DNA from: UBA6136 sp964344495
GTDB lineage: Bacteria; Pseudomonadota; Gammaproteobacteria; Methylococcales; Methylococcaceae
DNA: 41,823 nucleotides
Reading direction: 5' to 3'
Assembly: GCA_964344495.1 (NCBI GenBank)
Contig: CAYFNI010000005.1
Location: 1-41,823, forward strand
Shown: in pieces, positions 9,126 through 16,631 of the stretch
How positions within the stretch are numbered: position 1 is the stretch's first letter
How the letters are laid out: each line of letters starts with the position of its first letter
Program-made: the position numbers and the translations under genes
The notes under the pieces: generated by a model
What the model was told of the DNA's origin: nothing
The model's database searches: none
Seen by the model: only the letters and a program-made list of their open reading frames with translations

Positions 9126-10559
9126 TCAGTCGGTCGCCGCGACCGTGCCGGGGTGCTGGGAGCTTCGGTACACCTTGACCGGTACGCCGATCGAGGCCCA
9201 CTGATACAGCCAGCCGGCGTCCTCGTTGACGCCTTTGCGGGTGTTTTTCTGGCGCGTGGCCAGATTCACGCAGCCGTGGCTGGCGGGATGGCCGAAGTTG
9301 TTGTGCCAGAAGGCGCCGTGAAAGGCATAGCCCTCATAGAAATACTGGGCATAGGGTACGTCCTTCACTTCGTAGTAGCCCTGTTCGCCGGGTTTTTTCC
9401 CGGTGGATTTCATGGTTTTGACCGGGAAGCGCGCATAGATGTAGAACGAGCCGGTCACTGTCGGCGTTTTCGACTTGCCGGTACTGGCTTTCATGGTTTT
9501 GATCACTTCCCCGTTCTCGATGACGTCGACGCGCTGCGCGTCGAGATCGACTTCGATCCGCTTGTCGGCGCCGGTATTGAAGTGGGCATGGACGGCCTGA
9601 CTCAGAAATCCACCGCGAGCGCTTTTGATGCCTTCGGGCTCGATGTCGAGCGCGATGCTGCTTTTGGCCGGCCAGCCGGGTTGGGGCCGGAATTGAACGC
9701 GCTGTTTGCCGAACCAGAGCCATTTGCCCTGGATAGGGTGTCCCTCCCGGGTCTGGACGCGGATGCGCTCGGTGATTTTTTCACGCGCAAACAGTGGTTC
9801 GCTGAAGTCGATCTGGACCGGCATGGCCAGTCCGAGGTTGTTCATCCCGTCGGTGTCAACGCGGGCTGTCAGCGGTGGCGCGGTGCTGATGTCGAGCTTG
9901 AACGGTGGCAATGGCACGCCGGTGGGGGTCTCCCACTGAACCTCGATCGGGTACACCAGGCCCTGCTTGAAGGGGCCGGGTGCGCTGGTGAGCGTGAAGC
10001 CGCGGCCGGTTTCGTCCCGCGTGACACTGAACGGGATGTCCCCGGCAGGCCGGAGGTGACCGACCGGCTCGGAGAACCTGAGTTGCACGGTCCCATCCGG
10101 GCTCAGATCCTGCTGCAGGGCGCTTTCGATTCGCGGCAGGTTCACGGTGCTGAAGGTCGCCTGACGGGTGGTCGTCTGTCCGAGCCAGAGGCGTTCGGCG
10201 CTCGCGGTCAGCGTGTAGGTCTGACCGAAGGCCAGTTCGACGGTAGGTCTGAATGCGCCGGCGTCGCTGAGCTGGGCCAGGATCCGTCCGGTTTGATCCT
10301 GCAGGGTGGCGGACGTCAGTCGAGTGCCAAGACCGATGCTCCGGATGCTGATCGGGGCATGCGGGTCGATCGGCTGGGCGACTGATTGTTCGGCGAAATC
10401 GGGCATCTGAATCCCGAAAGGCAGCACGTGCCGTCCAAGCACAAACCCGCCAGCCAGCAGGATGAGCAGACCGCCTATCAGCCAGCGCCCCGCCGTTGAC
10501 CGCCGGATCGGGTTCGAGGTGGGTTGCTCCGGGGCGGTGTCAGGAATTGGCTGACTCAC
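9126..10559 (-). CDS. Membrane-anchored Ig-like L,D-transpeptidase (YkuD family)
   Basis: The C-terminal YkuD domain carries the catalytic HGAFWHNNFGHPASHGCVN signature with nucleophile Cys430 (numbered from the GTG). Such enzymes form 3-3 crosslinks in peptidoglycan or attach proteins to it, in the periplasm. The protein has a short Pro-rich cytoplasmic N-terminus, one transmembrane helix at about 29-48, then beta-rich sequence like bacterial Ig-type domains before YkuD. I chose GTG at 10559, giving 477 residues, because GGGGGA (10564-10569) sits four bases upstream. The longer frame up to 10883 would run through the rpsT promoter and start. It lies 78 bases before the murJ start on the same strand. 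The exact crosslinking role is inference. Confidence 0.85.
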   Translation of the reverse strand: MSQPIPDTAPEQPTSNPIRRSTAGRWLIGGLLILLAGGFVLGRHVLPFGIQMPDFAEQSVAQPIDPHAPISIRSIGLGTRLTSATLQDQTGRILAQLSDAGAFRPTVELAFGQTYTLTASAERLWLGQTTTRQATFSTVNLPRIESALQQDLSPDGTVQLRFSEPVGHLRPAGDIPFSVTRDETGRGFTLTSAPGPFKQGLVYPIEVQWETPTGVPLPPFKLDISTAPPLTARVDTDGMNNLGLAMPVQIDFSEPLFAREKITERIRVQTREGHPIQGKWLWFGKQRVQFRPQPGWPAKSSIALDIEPEGIKSARGGFLSQAVHAHFNTGADKRIEVDLDAQRVDVIENGEVIKTMKASTGKSKTPTVTGSFYIYARFPVKTMKSTGKKPGEQGYYEVKDVPYAQYFYEGYAFHGAFWHNNFGHPASHGCVNLATRQKNTRKGVNEDAGWLYQWASIGVPVKVYRSSQHPGTVAATD

Positions 10560-10687
10560 GCGGTCCCCCAAGGGCCCCGCGGCTGAGGGCGTTGACGTTG
10601 GGTGGGCGCTGTGTCGGGCGGTTCGCCTGGCCTGACGGGCTGGGCTACGGTCATCGCATCCAAGTCCTTGTTTAACGGTGTAGACAT
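10556..10687 (-). CDS. Possible 43-codon Pro-rich leader ORF upstream of the L,D-transpeptidase
   Basis: A short frame starts at ATG 10687 and ends in TGA that overlaps the transpeptidase GTG as GTGA. The product is rich in Pro, Gln and Arg, with an in-frame second ATG at residue 12 that has AAGGA ten bases upstream. Three readings are possible: a leader peptide coupled to the transpeptidase, the true N-terminal cytoplasmic tail separated by a frameshift, or chance. The compositional likeness to the Pro/Thr-rich start of the transpeptidase favours one of the first two. I have no homology evidence. Confidence 0.3.
   Translation of the reverse strand: MSTPLNKDLDAMTVAQPVRPGEPPDTAPTQRQRPQPRGPWGTA
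10564..10569 (-). promoter_or_regulatory. Ribosome binding site deciding the L,D-transpeptidase start
   Basis: On the minus strand GGGGGA lies four bases before GTG 10559. No comparable site precedes the other candidate starts of this frame, which is why the 477-residue form is preferred. Confidence 0.5.
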
Positions 10688-10797
10688 GCGCGAATGTTAA
10701 CTTAGTGCAGGCGGCTATGGCTATCGGGCTAGGCTCTGGCGGCCGCACCGGGAGGACGGTGGCCGGGCCCGCCAGATGGGCTTTTGTGTCTTTCTGG

Positions 10798-10826
10798 TTG
10801 ACTTGACGGATTTTTGCACAGAAAAT
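10798..10826 (+). promoter_or_regulatory. Sigma70-type promoter for rpsT
   Basis: TTGACT at 10798-10803 and GAAAAT at 10821-10826 are separated by 17 bases, followed by AGAGG at 10836-10840 and the TTG start at 10849. This gives a leader of about 15 bases. The match is 5/6 and 4/6 to consensus. The rest of the 289-base region back to the transpeptidase start holds only the putative leader ORF on the other strand. Confidence 0.55.
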
Positions 10827-10848
10827 TGCGCGAACAGAGGTCCGAGCC

Positions 10849-11127
10849 TTGGCCAACATCGCTTCAGCAAAAAAACGCGCCATTCAGTCCGAAAAGCATC
10901 GCGCTCACAATGCCGCCATGCGCAGCCGTCTCCGTACCTTCATCAAGAAGGTCCTGCTGGCGGTCGAGTCCGGCAATCTGGAAGAGGCGCAGGCCGCTTT
11001 CCGTGCAGCCGTTCCGGTGATCGACTCATCGGTGAACAAGGGCTTGATTCACAAGAACAAGGCTGCCCGCAGCAAGAGCCGTCTGAATGCCCGCGTCAAG
11101 GCGCTGGCGCTGAAAGCCGCTGCCTGA
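10849..11127 (+). CDS. rpsT: 30S ribosomal protein S20, TTG start
   Basis: S20 binds 16S rRNA during early 30S assembly. The 92-residue, Lys/Arg/Ala-rich product begins MANIASAKKRAIQSEKHR, a clear S20 N-terminus. The start codon is TTG with AGAGG eight bases upstream. E. coli rpsT also uses UUG, where the weak start is linked to translational autoregulation by free S20, so the same control is plausible here. It is transcribed divergently from the transpeptidase-murJ-ribF cluster, the same arrangement as rpsT/ribF in E. coli. It converges with proB across a long hairpin. Confidence 0.97.
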   Translation: MANIASAKKRAIQSEKHRAHNAAMRSRLRTFIKKVLLAVESGNLEEAQAAFRAAVPVIDSSVNKGLIHKNKAARSKSRLNARVKALALKAAA

Positions 11128-11146
11128 TCCTGTCGGTTGCGTGCAG

Positions 11147-11182
11147 GGTCTGAGGTTTCGGGCGCGCCCGGGACTTCAGACC
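11147..11182. terminator. Long GC-rich hairpin between convergent rpsT and proB
   Basis: The 36-base inverted repeat GGTCTGAG...TTCAGACC can pair along 18 positions if three G-U wobbles are allowed in the plus-strand RNA. Its core is the perfect 12-base palindrome at 11159-11170. It overlaps the proB stop codon (11176-11178). Neither side has a T tract, so it is a weak intrinsic terminator at best. It may serve as a shared transcript end or 3' stabiliser for both genes. Confidence 0.5.
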
Positions 11183-12315
11183 AGCACCAGATTGTCTCTA
11201 TGGATGAGTTCCGGCTCATCCACATAGCCCAGAATCGCTTCGATACTCTGACTGGGCTGTCCCGCCAGCTGTCTGGCTTCTTCTGCCCCATAATTGGTGA
11301 GTCCGCGCGCGATTTCGCGGCCGTCGGGACTCAGGCAGGCGACCAGATCGCCGCGCTCGAAATCGCCCGCAACCGCCGTGACGCCGATGGGTAGCAGGCT
11401 TTTTCCCGAGGTCTGTAATACATGAGCGGCGCCCGCGTCGACATGCAGTTGTCCCTTCAGCTTCAGCTGTCCCGCCAGCCAGCGTTTTCTGGCCAGCAGC
11501 GGTGACACATCCGGGATCAGGAAGGTACCCAGCGGGTCGCCATTCATGACTCGCGTGAGGATGTCCGGCTCTCTTCCGGCGGCGATAACCGTGGCGGCAC
11601 CTGATCGTGATGCCAGGCGCCCGGCGCGAAGCTTGGTGATCATGCCCCCCCGGCCGAGTCCGCTCCGGCTTTCTCCGACCATCGCGCCCAGGCGTTCGTC
11701 GCGGATGCTGGCCTCGCTGACCAATGTGGCGCTAGGGTCGACGCTGGGATCGCGTTCGTAGAGCCCATTCTGGTCGGTCAGGATGACCAGTAGGTCGGCG
11801 TTCAGCAGGTTTGCGACCAGCGCGCCCAGTGTGTCGTTGTCGCCGAAACGAATTTCGTCGGTCGCGACGGTGTCGTTTTCGTTGATGATCGGAACCACGC
11901 CCAGTTCCAGAAGCGTCAGCAGCGTGCTGCGAGCATTCAGGTAGCGTTGTCGGTGGGAGAGATCATCGTGCGTCAGCAGGATTTGCGCGGTCTTGATCTG
12001 ATGCTGGTCGAACAGGGTTTCATAGGTACGGACAAGCCCCATCTGCCCCACCGAGGCGGCCGCCTGCAATTCATGCAGGGTGTGCGGTCGTGTGTTCCAG
12101 CCCAGTCGGGACATGCCTTCGGCAACCGAGCCGGAGGATACCAGGATGACCTCCATGCCCCGTGAGCGGAGCTGGGCAATTTGTCCGACCCAGTCCGAAA
12201 TGCGGGGCGTGTCGAGCCCCCGGCCACCGCCCGTCAGCAGTGCGCTGCCAATCTTGACGACCAGGCGTTTGCTATGGGCGAGATCACTCCGGCGCTGCAT
12301 GTCGTTGCTGCTCAT
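11176..12315 (-). CDS. proB: Glutamate 5-kinase ProB
   Basis: ProB makes gamma-glutamyl phosphate, the first and feedback-controlled step of proline synthesis. The 379 residues comprise an amino-acid-kinase domain (VVKIGSALLTGGG at about 19-31, VILVSSGSVAEG, and the substrate loop NENDTVATDEIRFGDND) and a C-terminal PUA domain from about 285. Length matches E. coli (367) plus a short N-terminal extension. ATG 12315 overlaps the obgE 3' end by 32 bases. A second ATG at 12300, five codons in, would also serve, and neither has a strong ribosome site. The obgE-proB pairing is common in Pseudomonas-like genomes. proA is not in the window. Confidence 0.95.
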   Translation of the reverse strand: MSSNDMQRRSDLAHSKRLVVKIGSALLTGGGRGLDTPRISDWVGQIAQLRSRGMEVILVSSGSVAEGMSRLGWNTRPHTLHELQAAASVGQMGLVRTYETLFDQHQIKTAQILLTHDDLSHRQRYLNARSTLLTLLELGVVPIINENDTVATDEIRFGDNDTLGALVANLLNADLLVILTDQNGLYERDPSVDPSATLVSEASIRDERLGAMVGESRSGLGRGGMITKLRAGRLASRSGAATVIAAGREPDILTRVMNGDPLGTFLIPDVSPLLARKRWLAGQLKLKGQLHVDAGAAHVLQTSGKSLLPIGVTAVAGDFERGDLVACLSPDGREIARGLTNYGAEEARQLAGQPSQSIEAILGYVDEPELIHRDNLVLV

Positions 12316-13315
12316 CGAGAAAATCCATGATGCTGAAAGTGAGCTCCCGCAACCCGGTGCCGCCGATGGCTGAAATCCTGAAGCAGGGCCCTTCCCATTC
12401 GAGCGCCTGAAGGATGGCGTTGCAATGGTCGTCTACGGCGTCTTCCGGCAAGCAATCAATCTTGTTGAGGGCCAGCCAGCGGGGTTTTTCACTTAACCCT
12501 TCGCCGCGCTTGGTGAGTTCGGCGATCACTTTGCGTGCCGAGGTGGCTGGATCGTCTTCGCCCTCGGGCGGCATCACATCAATGACGTGCAGCAAAAGTC
12601 GGGTGCGTGACAGGTGTTTGAGAAACTGAATCCCCAGGCCGGCGCCCTCGGCGGCGCCTTCAATCAGGCCCGGAATGTCGGCCATGACGAAGCTGCGTTC
12701 ATCGTCAACACGGACGACGCCCAGATTGGGGTGCAGGGTAGTGAAGGGGTAGTCGGCGACCTTGGGGCGCGCGGCTGAGGTGGCGCGGATCAGGCTGGAT
12801 TTGCCGGCATTCGGCAGGCCCAGAAGGCCCACGTCGGCGATGACTTTCAGCTCCAGGTGCAATTGCCGGCGCTCGCCGGGCTTGCCGGGGGTCGACTGGC
12901 GCGGTGCCCGGTTGGTGCTGCTTTTGAAGCGGGTGTTGCCCAGGCCGTGCCAGCCGCCTTTCGCGACTAGCAGGGATTGGCCTTCTTCGGTCAGATCACC
13001 CAGATTTTCGCCGGTCTCCGCATCGGACACCTGAGTGCCAGTCGGCACCTTGACGATGCAGTCCGCGCCGGCACGGCCGGTACAGTTTCCGCCGGCGCCG
13101 TTTTGTCCGCGCTCGGCACGAAACACGGCATGGTAGCGGAAATCGACCAGGGTATTGAGGTTGGATGAAGCGACCAGGTACACGCTGCCGCCATCGCCGC
13201 CGTCACCGCCATCCGGCCCGCCGAATGGGATGTATTTTTCGCGCCTGAAACCTACGCAGCCGTTGCCGCCATCGCCGGCTTCGACGCGGATTTCCGCTTC
13301 ATCGACAAACTTCAT
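12284..13315 (-). CDS. obgE: Obg-family GTPase ObgE/CgtA
   Basis: This essential GTPase associates with the 50S subunit and acts in ribosome maturation and stress control. The 343 residues contain the glycine-rich Obg fold (1-158; GDGGNGCVGFRREKYIPFGG), then the G domain: G1 GLPNAGKSS at 166-174, the switch region YPFTTLHPNLG, G3 DIPGLIEGA and G4 NKID. It lacks the long acidic C-terminal tail of the E. coli protein (390 residues). AGGA lies ahead of the ATG. A strong intrinsic terminator ends only 12 bases upstream of the start codon, so expression needs readthrough or an unusual promoter position. Confidence 0.96.
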   Translation of the reverse strand: MKFVDEAEIRVEAGDGGNGCVGFRREKYIPFGGPDGGDGGDGGSVYLVASSNLNTLVDFRYHAVFRAERGQNGAGGNCTGRAGADCIVKVPTGTQVSDAETGENLGDLTEEGQSLLVAKGGWHGLGNTRFKSSTNRAPRQSTPGKPGERRQLHLELKVIADVGLLGLPNAGKSSLIRATSAARPKVADYPFTTLHPNLGVVRVDDERSFVMADIPGLIEGAAEGAGLGIQFLKHLSRTRLLLHVIDVMPPEGEDDPATSARKVIAELTKRGEGLSEKPRWLALNKIDCLPEDAVDDHCNAILQALEWEGPCFRISAIGGTGLRELTFSIMDFLDEQQRHAAPE

Positions 13316-13327
13316 GGCTATCCTGAC

Positions 13328-13357
13328 AAAAAAGCCCCGTCATGGACGGGGCTTTTT
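13328..13357. terminator. Bidirectional intrinsic terminator between rpmA and obgE
   Basis: An A-tract, stem GCCCCGTC (13334-13341), loop ATG, stem GACGGGGC (13345-13352) and T-tract (13353-13357) form a textbook hairpin. On the minus strand it follows rpmA and ends in six T residues just before the obgE ribosome site. It should reduce transcription of obgE-proB relative to rplU-rpmA. Confidence 0.9.
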
Positions 13358-13386
13358 ACTCACGGGCACCCGAGGCCTGATGGGGT

Positions 13387-13653
13387 TCAGGCAACGGTGG
13401 CCGGGGTGATGCTGACGTAACGGCGGCCCTGCGGTCCCTTGATCTTGAAGCTGACGTGGCCGTCAGTCAGGGCGAACAGGGTGTAGTCCTTGCCTACGCC
13501 GACATTTTCGCCGGCATGAAACTGGGTACCGCGCTGGCGAACGATGATGCTGCCAGCCGAAACCAGCTGACCACCAAACCGCTTGACGCCCAGTCGCTGG
13601 GCATTGGAATCGCGACCGTTGCGTGAACTGCCGCCTGCTTTCTTGTGAGCCAT
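13387..13653 (-). CDS. rpmA: 50S ribosomal protein L27
   Basis: L27 contacts the peptidyl-transferase centre with its N-terminus. The 88-residue product begins MAHKKAGGSSRNGRDSNAQR, a typical proteobacterial L27 start without the Firmicutes-type cleaved leader. It lies 18 bases after rplU in the same transcript, and the strong hairpin at 13328-13357 follows it. Length is close to E. coli (85). Confidence 0.98.
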   Translation of the reverse strand: MAHKKAGGSSRNGRDSNAQRLGVKRFGGQLVSAGSIIVRQRGTQFHAGENVGVGKDYTLFALTDGHVSFKIKGPQGRRYVSITPATVA

Positions 13654-13671
13654 AGTGTGCGCCTCTTGAGG

Positions 13672-13983
13672 TTAGGCAGAAATACCGGTGATCTTCACTT
13701 CGGTGAAGTTCTGGCGATGACCGGCCTGCTTCATGTGATGTTTGCGACGACGGAACTTGACGATCTTCACCTTCGGATAGCGTCCGTGGGTGGTGACCGT
13801 CGCGGTGACCTTGCCGCCTTCAACGTAAGGTCTGCCGACCTTGACGCCGTCGTCGGTCTGAACCATCAGGACCTTGTCAAACTGAACTTCCTGGCCGGCT
13901 TCGGCAACCAGGGTCTCGACTTTCAGGACGGAGCCCGGCTTGACCCGATACTGTTTGCCACCAGTGTGAATTACCGCGTACAT
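13672..13983 (-). CDS. rplU: 50S ribosomal protein L21
   Basis: L21 binds 23S rRNA. I chose ATG 13983, which gives 103 residues beginning MYAVIHTGGKQYRVKPG, exactly the E. coli length, with GGAGA upstream. The frame can be extended to 14028, but that would begin inside the promoter's -10 element. rplU and rpmA form the usual pair, driven by the strong promoter at 14024-14053. Confidence 0.98.
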   Translation of the reverse strand: MYAVIHTGGKQYRVKPGSVLKVETLVAEAGQEVQFDKVLMVQTDDGVKVGRPYVEGGKVTATVTTHGRYPKVKIVKFRRRKHHMKQAGHRQNFTEVKITGISA

Positions 13984-14023
13984 GTTGTGATTCTCCAGGG
14001 GAGATAAATTCGGAAAACCCGGA

Positions 14024-14053
14024 ATCATAGCCGGGAGGTTGTAGCCAAGTCAA
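14024..14053 (-). promoter_or_regulatory. Strong sigma70 promoter for rplU-rpmA
   Basis: On the minus strand TTGACT (14053-14048), an 18-base spacer and TATGAT (14029-14024) give a near-consensus promoter, with an AT-rich stretch just upstream resembling an UP element. The predicted start near 14017 leaves a leader of about 34 bases ending in GGAGA. This fits high, growth-linked ribosomal protein expression. Confidence 0.8.
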
Positions 14054-14095
14054 TCGAAAAACATTTTCGGACGGTGTGCGTGAGGGGTGCTCCGA

Positions 14096-14923
14096 TCAAG
14101 GCGCTGGGTTCGGGCTGGCGATGGCTGCCGTCGGCGGAGCGTGGGCGGCGCCCTCAGCCTGGGTGTGGGCCCAGTAGATGGTGGTGACGCCGGCCAGAAT
14201 CAGGGCAATCTGCTGCAGGGCGGCCCGTGCCGTAGTTTTCTGGTGCAGGCTGGGAATCAGGTCGGCCACGGCAATGTAAATGAAACTCGAAGCCGCAAGG
14301 CACAGAATGTAGGGCAGCGAGCCATGCAGGTGTTCCAGGCTGAAGTAAGCCAGCACGCCACCCACCAGTGTTGCCAGGCTGGACAGCAGGTTGTAGCCCA
14401 GGGCCTTGACCTTCGGGTAACCGCTTTGCAGCAGAATTGCGAAATCGCCGACCTCTTGCGGAATCTCATGTGCGGCGACCGCCAGGCTGGTCATGATGCC
14501 GAGGGGGATGTCGGTCATGAAGGCTGCGGCAATCAGGATGCCATCGACGAAGTTATGGATCGCATCGCCGACGATGATGAGCGTGCCGGCGGGCTGGTGG
14601 TAATGCTCCTCGGAATGGGTTTCACAGTGGTCCGAATGGCAGTGGCGCCACAGGAGCAGCTTTTCCAGCAGGAAGAAGCCCAGAATGCCGGCCAGAACCG
14701 TCATCATCAGGCTGTCCGTGTGCTCGCTACCGGCCGAGGCGAGCGCATCCGGCAACAGATCGAGAAAGGCGACGCTCAGCAGGGCGCCCAGCGCAAAACT
14801 CACGCCATGAGGCAGTATGCGGGGGTGATGATTTTCCGGGATCAGCAGCAGTAGCGCGGCGGATGCCACGCTCAGCAGACCGCCGACCAGCGTGAAAACA
14901 ACGATCCAGACCAACAGGCTCAT
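14096..14923 (-). CDS. ZIP-family divalent metal transporter
   Basis: ZIP proteins import Zn(II), and often other divalent metals, across the inner membrane. From ATG 14923 (GGGAG upstream) the protein has 275 residues and about eight hydrophobic helices. The metal-site motifs are HNFVDG (123-128) and HEIPQE (152-157) in the central helices. The loop at about 93-110 is His/Cys-rich (RHCHSDHCETHSEEHYHQ), a feature known to bind metal and tune transport in ZIPs. The frame extends to 15046, but that would overlap pgeF. The start lies four bases after the pgeF stop, so the two are probably co-translated. The exact metal is unknown; zinc is most likely. Confidence 0.88.
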   Translation of the reverse strand: MSLLVWIVVFTLVGGLLSVASAALLLLIPENHHPRILPHGVSFALGALLSVAFLDLLPDALASAGSEHTDSLMMTVLAGILGFFLLEKLLLWRHCHSDHCETHSEEHYHQPAGTLIIVGDAIHNFVDGILIAAAFMTDIPLGIMTSLAVAAHEIPQEVGDFAILLQSGYPKVKALGYNLLSSLATLVGGVLAYFSLEHLHGSLPYILCLAASSFIYIAVADLIPSLHQKTTARAALQQIALILAGVTTIYWAHTQAEGAAHAPPTAAIASPNPAP

Positions 14924-14927
14924 ACGG

Positions 14928-15662
14928 TTACTCCCGCCAGATGAGGGTTGCCATGCGACCAGTCGTCTGGTCGCGGCGGTAGGAAAAGAAATCGTCGGCC
15001 TGGCGGTGCGTACACCAGCCGCCGCCATGAATATCGGCAGGGTCAAGGCCGGCAGAGGTCAGCGCGATTCGGGCCAGCCGATAGAGATCGGCCCGGTAAC
15101 TACCGGTTTCGGTGGCCCGGAATGCCGTCAGAAATTCGGTCCGTTGCTGGCCGAAGATCGCGCGGACTTCCGGTCCCACTTCGAACGCATCGGGGCCGAT
15201 GGCCGGGCCGAGCCAGGCCAGTAGCGGCGTGTTGCCCAGGGCGGCGACGCCGGCCTCGAGCACCCCGCCAGCCAGGCCTTTCCAGCCGGCATGGAGTGCG
15301 GCGACGGCAGCGCCGTCCTGACGACAGAGCAGCACCGGCAGGCAGTCGGCCGTCATGACGGCACAGACCACGCCCCGGTCATCGGTATAACTGGCGTCGG
15401 CCGCCGGTGTCGTCATGCCAGTGTCTGCCTTGACTACCTGCTTGCCGTGGACCTGATTCAACCAGCCGGGCGCCGCCGGTATCTGCAGGTCGGTCATGAG
15501 GCGTTGCCGGTTTGCAATCACCCGCGTTTCATCGTCCCCCACATGCAGGGCCAGATTGAAGCCGGCGTACGGTGCTGCGCTGACGCCACCGCGACGCAGG
15601 GTGCTGGCTGCGCGGATGCCGGGCGGCGCGGGCCAGTCCGGCAGGAGATAGGTCGTGGTCAT
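14928..15662 (-). CDS. pgeF: Peptidoglycan editing factor PgeF (YfiH/laccase-domain family)
   Basis: E. coli PgeF (YfiH) prevents misincorporation of L-Ser for L-Ala in peptidoglycan precursors. Family members also show purine nucleoside phosphorylase/adenosine deaminase or polyphenol oxidase activity. The metal-site residues His72, Cys107 and His124 fall in QVHG, TADCLP and LHAGWKG, almost exactly the E. coli positions. ATG 15662 overlaps the rluD stop as ATGA and gives 244 residues against 243 in E. coli; the longer frame to 15725 is rejected. rluD-pgeF order is conserved. Here a ZIP transporter follows, where E. coli has clpB. Confidence 0.93.
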   Translation of the reverse strand: MTTTYLLPDWPAPPGIRAASTLRRGGVSAAPYAGFNLALHVGDDETRVIANRQRLMTDLQIPAAPGWLNQVHGKQVVKADTGMTTPAADASYTDDRGVVCAVMTADCLPVLLCRQDGAAVAALHAGWKGLAGGVLEAGVAALGNTPLLAWLGPAIGPDAFEVGPEVRAIFGQQRTEFLTAFRATETGSYRADLYRLARIALTSAGLDPADIHGGGWCTHRQADDFFSYRRDQTTGRMATLIWRE

Positions 15663-16609
15663 GTGGATGCGTGCCTCAAGCGCTCCAGCAGCGACTGGAA
15701 GTCGTCCGGCAAGGGTGCGTGCCACTCGAGATATTCGCCGCTGGCCGGATGGTCGATGCCGAGGCTGGCGGCATGCAGGGCCTGACGCCGGAACTGGCGC
15801 AGGGCATCAATCAGGGGGGCAGGCGCACCGGCCGGTGTTTTTGACCGGCCACCATAGACCGGATCGCCGACCAGTGGGTGATGGATGTGGGCCATGTGGA
15901 CGCGGATCTGATGTGTACGACCGGTTTCCAGTTTGACCTGCAGCAGGGTGTGGCTTGGGAAGCGTTCCTCAATCCGGTAATGGGTCACGGCCGGTTTGCC
16001 GTCGCGGCGGACCGCGAAGCGCTTGCGATCCGATGGGTGACGGCCAATGGGTTCATCGACCGTGCCACCGCCGGTCGGCGCCCCCTGCACCAGCGCCAGA
16101 TAGTGCCGGTGGACCGTGCGCGCCTGCAGTTGATCGACCAGCTGCTTGTGGGCTTCCAGTGATTTGGCGACCATCAGCAGGCCACTGGTGTCCTTGTCGA
16201 TGCGGTGCACGATGCCGCAGCGCGGAATGCCGGCCAAGGCCGGGGCATGGTTGAGCAAGGCGTTCTGGAGTGTGCCCTCCCAGTGCCCGGCAGCGGGGTG
16301 GACAACCAGTCCGGCGGGCTTGTCGACGACCAGGACATCATCGTCCTCGTGCACGATGTCGAGCGGGATGGCTTCGGGGCGGATCTCGGTCGAGACGGCG
16401 GCTTCCGTCGTCAGGCTGATCGCCTCACCCCCCCAGACCCGGTGCTTGGGGGTGACTTCGGCATCGTCCAGCCGGGCGGCGCCGCGCTTGATCCATTCCT
16501 GCAGGCGGCTACGGGAATAGTCCGGAAACAGGGCGCTCAGCGCCTGATCCAGACGTAAACCGGCCATCTCGGCGGGGATGGTGGCGATCAGTGTGCGGGT
16601 TGAATTCAC
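15659..16609 (-). CDS. rluD: 23S rRNA pseudouridine synthase RluD
   Basis: RluD makes pseudouridines at 1911, 1915 and 1917 in helix 69 of 23S rRNA. It has an N-terminal S4 RNA-binding domain (LDQALSALFPDYSRSRLQEW) and the RluA-family catalytic domain with HRIDKDTSGL, catalytic Asp138 from the GTG start (E. coli 139). I chose GTG 16609 (316 residues). The frame reaches a TTG at 16627, but the likely -10 element at 16632-16637 would place transcription initiation on top of it. It is divergent from bamD, as in E. coli, and overlaps pgeF. Confidence 0.93.
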   Translation of the reverse strand: MNSTRTLIATIPAEMAGLRLDQALSALFPDYSRSRLQEWIKRGAARLDDAEVTPKHRVWGGEAISLTTEAAVSTEIRPEAIPLDIVHEDDDVLVVDKPAGLVVHPAAGHWEGTLQNALLNHAPALAGIPRCGIVHRIDKDTSGLLMVAKSLEAHKQLVDQLQARTVHRHYLALVQGAPTGGGTVDEPIGRHPSDRKRFAVRRDGKPAVTHYRIEERFPSHTLLQVKLETGRTHQIRVHMAHIHHPLVGDPVYGGRSKTPAGAPAPLIDALRQFRRQALHAASLGIDHPASGEYLEWHAPLPDDFQSLLERLRHAST

Positions 16610-16631
16610 TTCAGTCAGCCAAATCAATCAC

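Noticed and set aside
8172..10385. 737-residue plus-strand frame opposite murJ and the L,D-transpeptidase
   Set aside because: It spans two genes with clear catalytic or family motifs on the other strand; its composition is of an antisense shadow.
10560..10883. Extended N-terminus of the L,D-transpeptidase to 10883
   Set aside because: It would overlap the divergent rpsT start and promoter and adds sequence without family character; GTG 10559 has a ribosome site.
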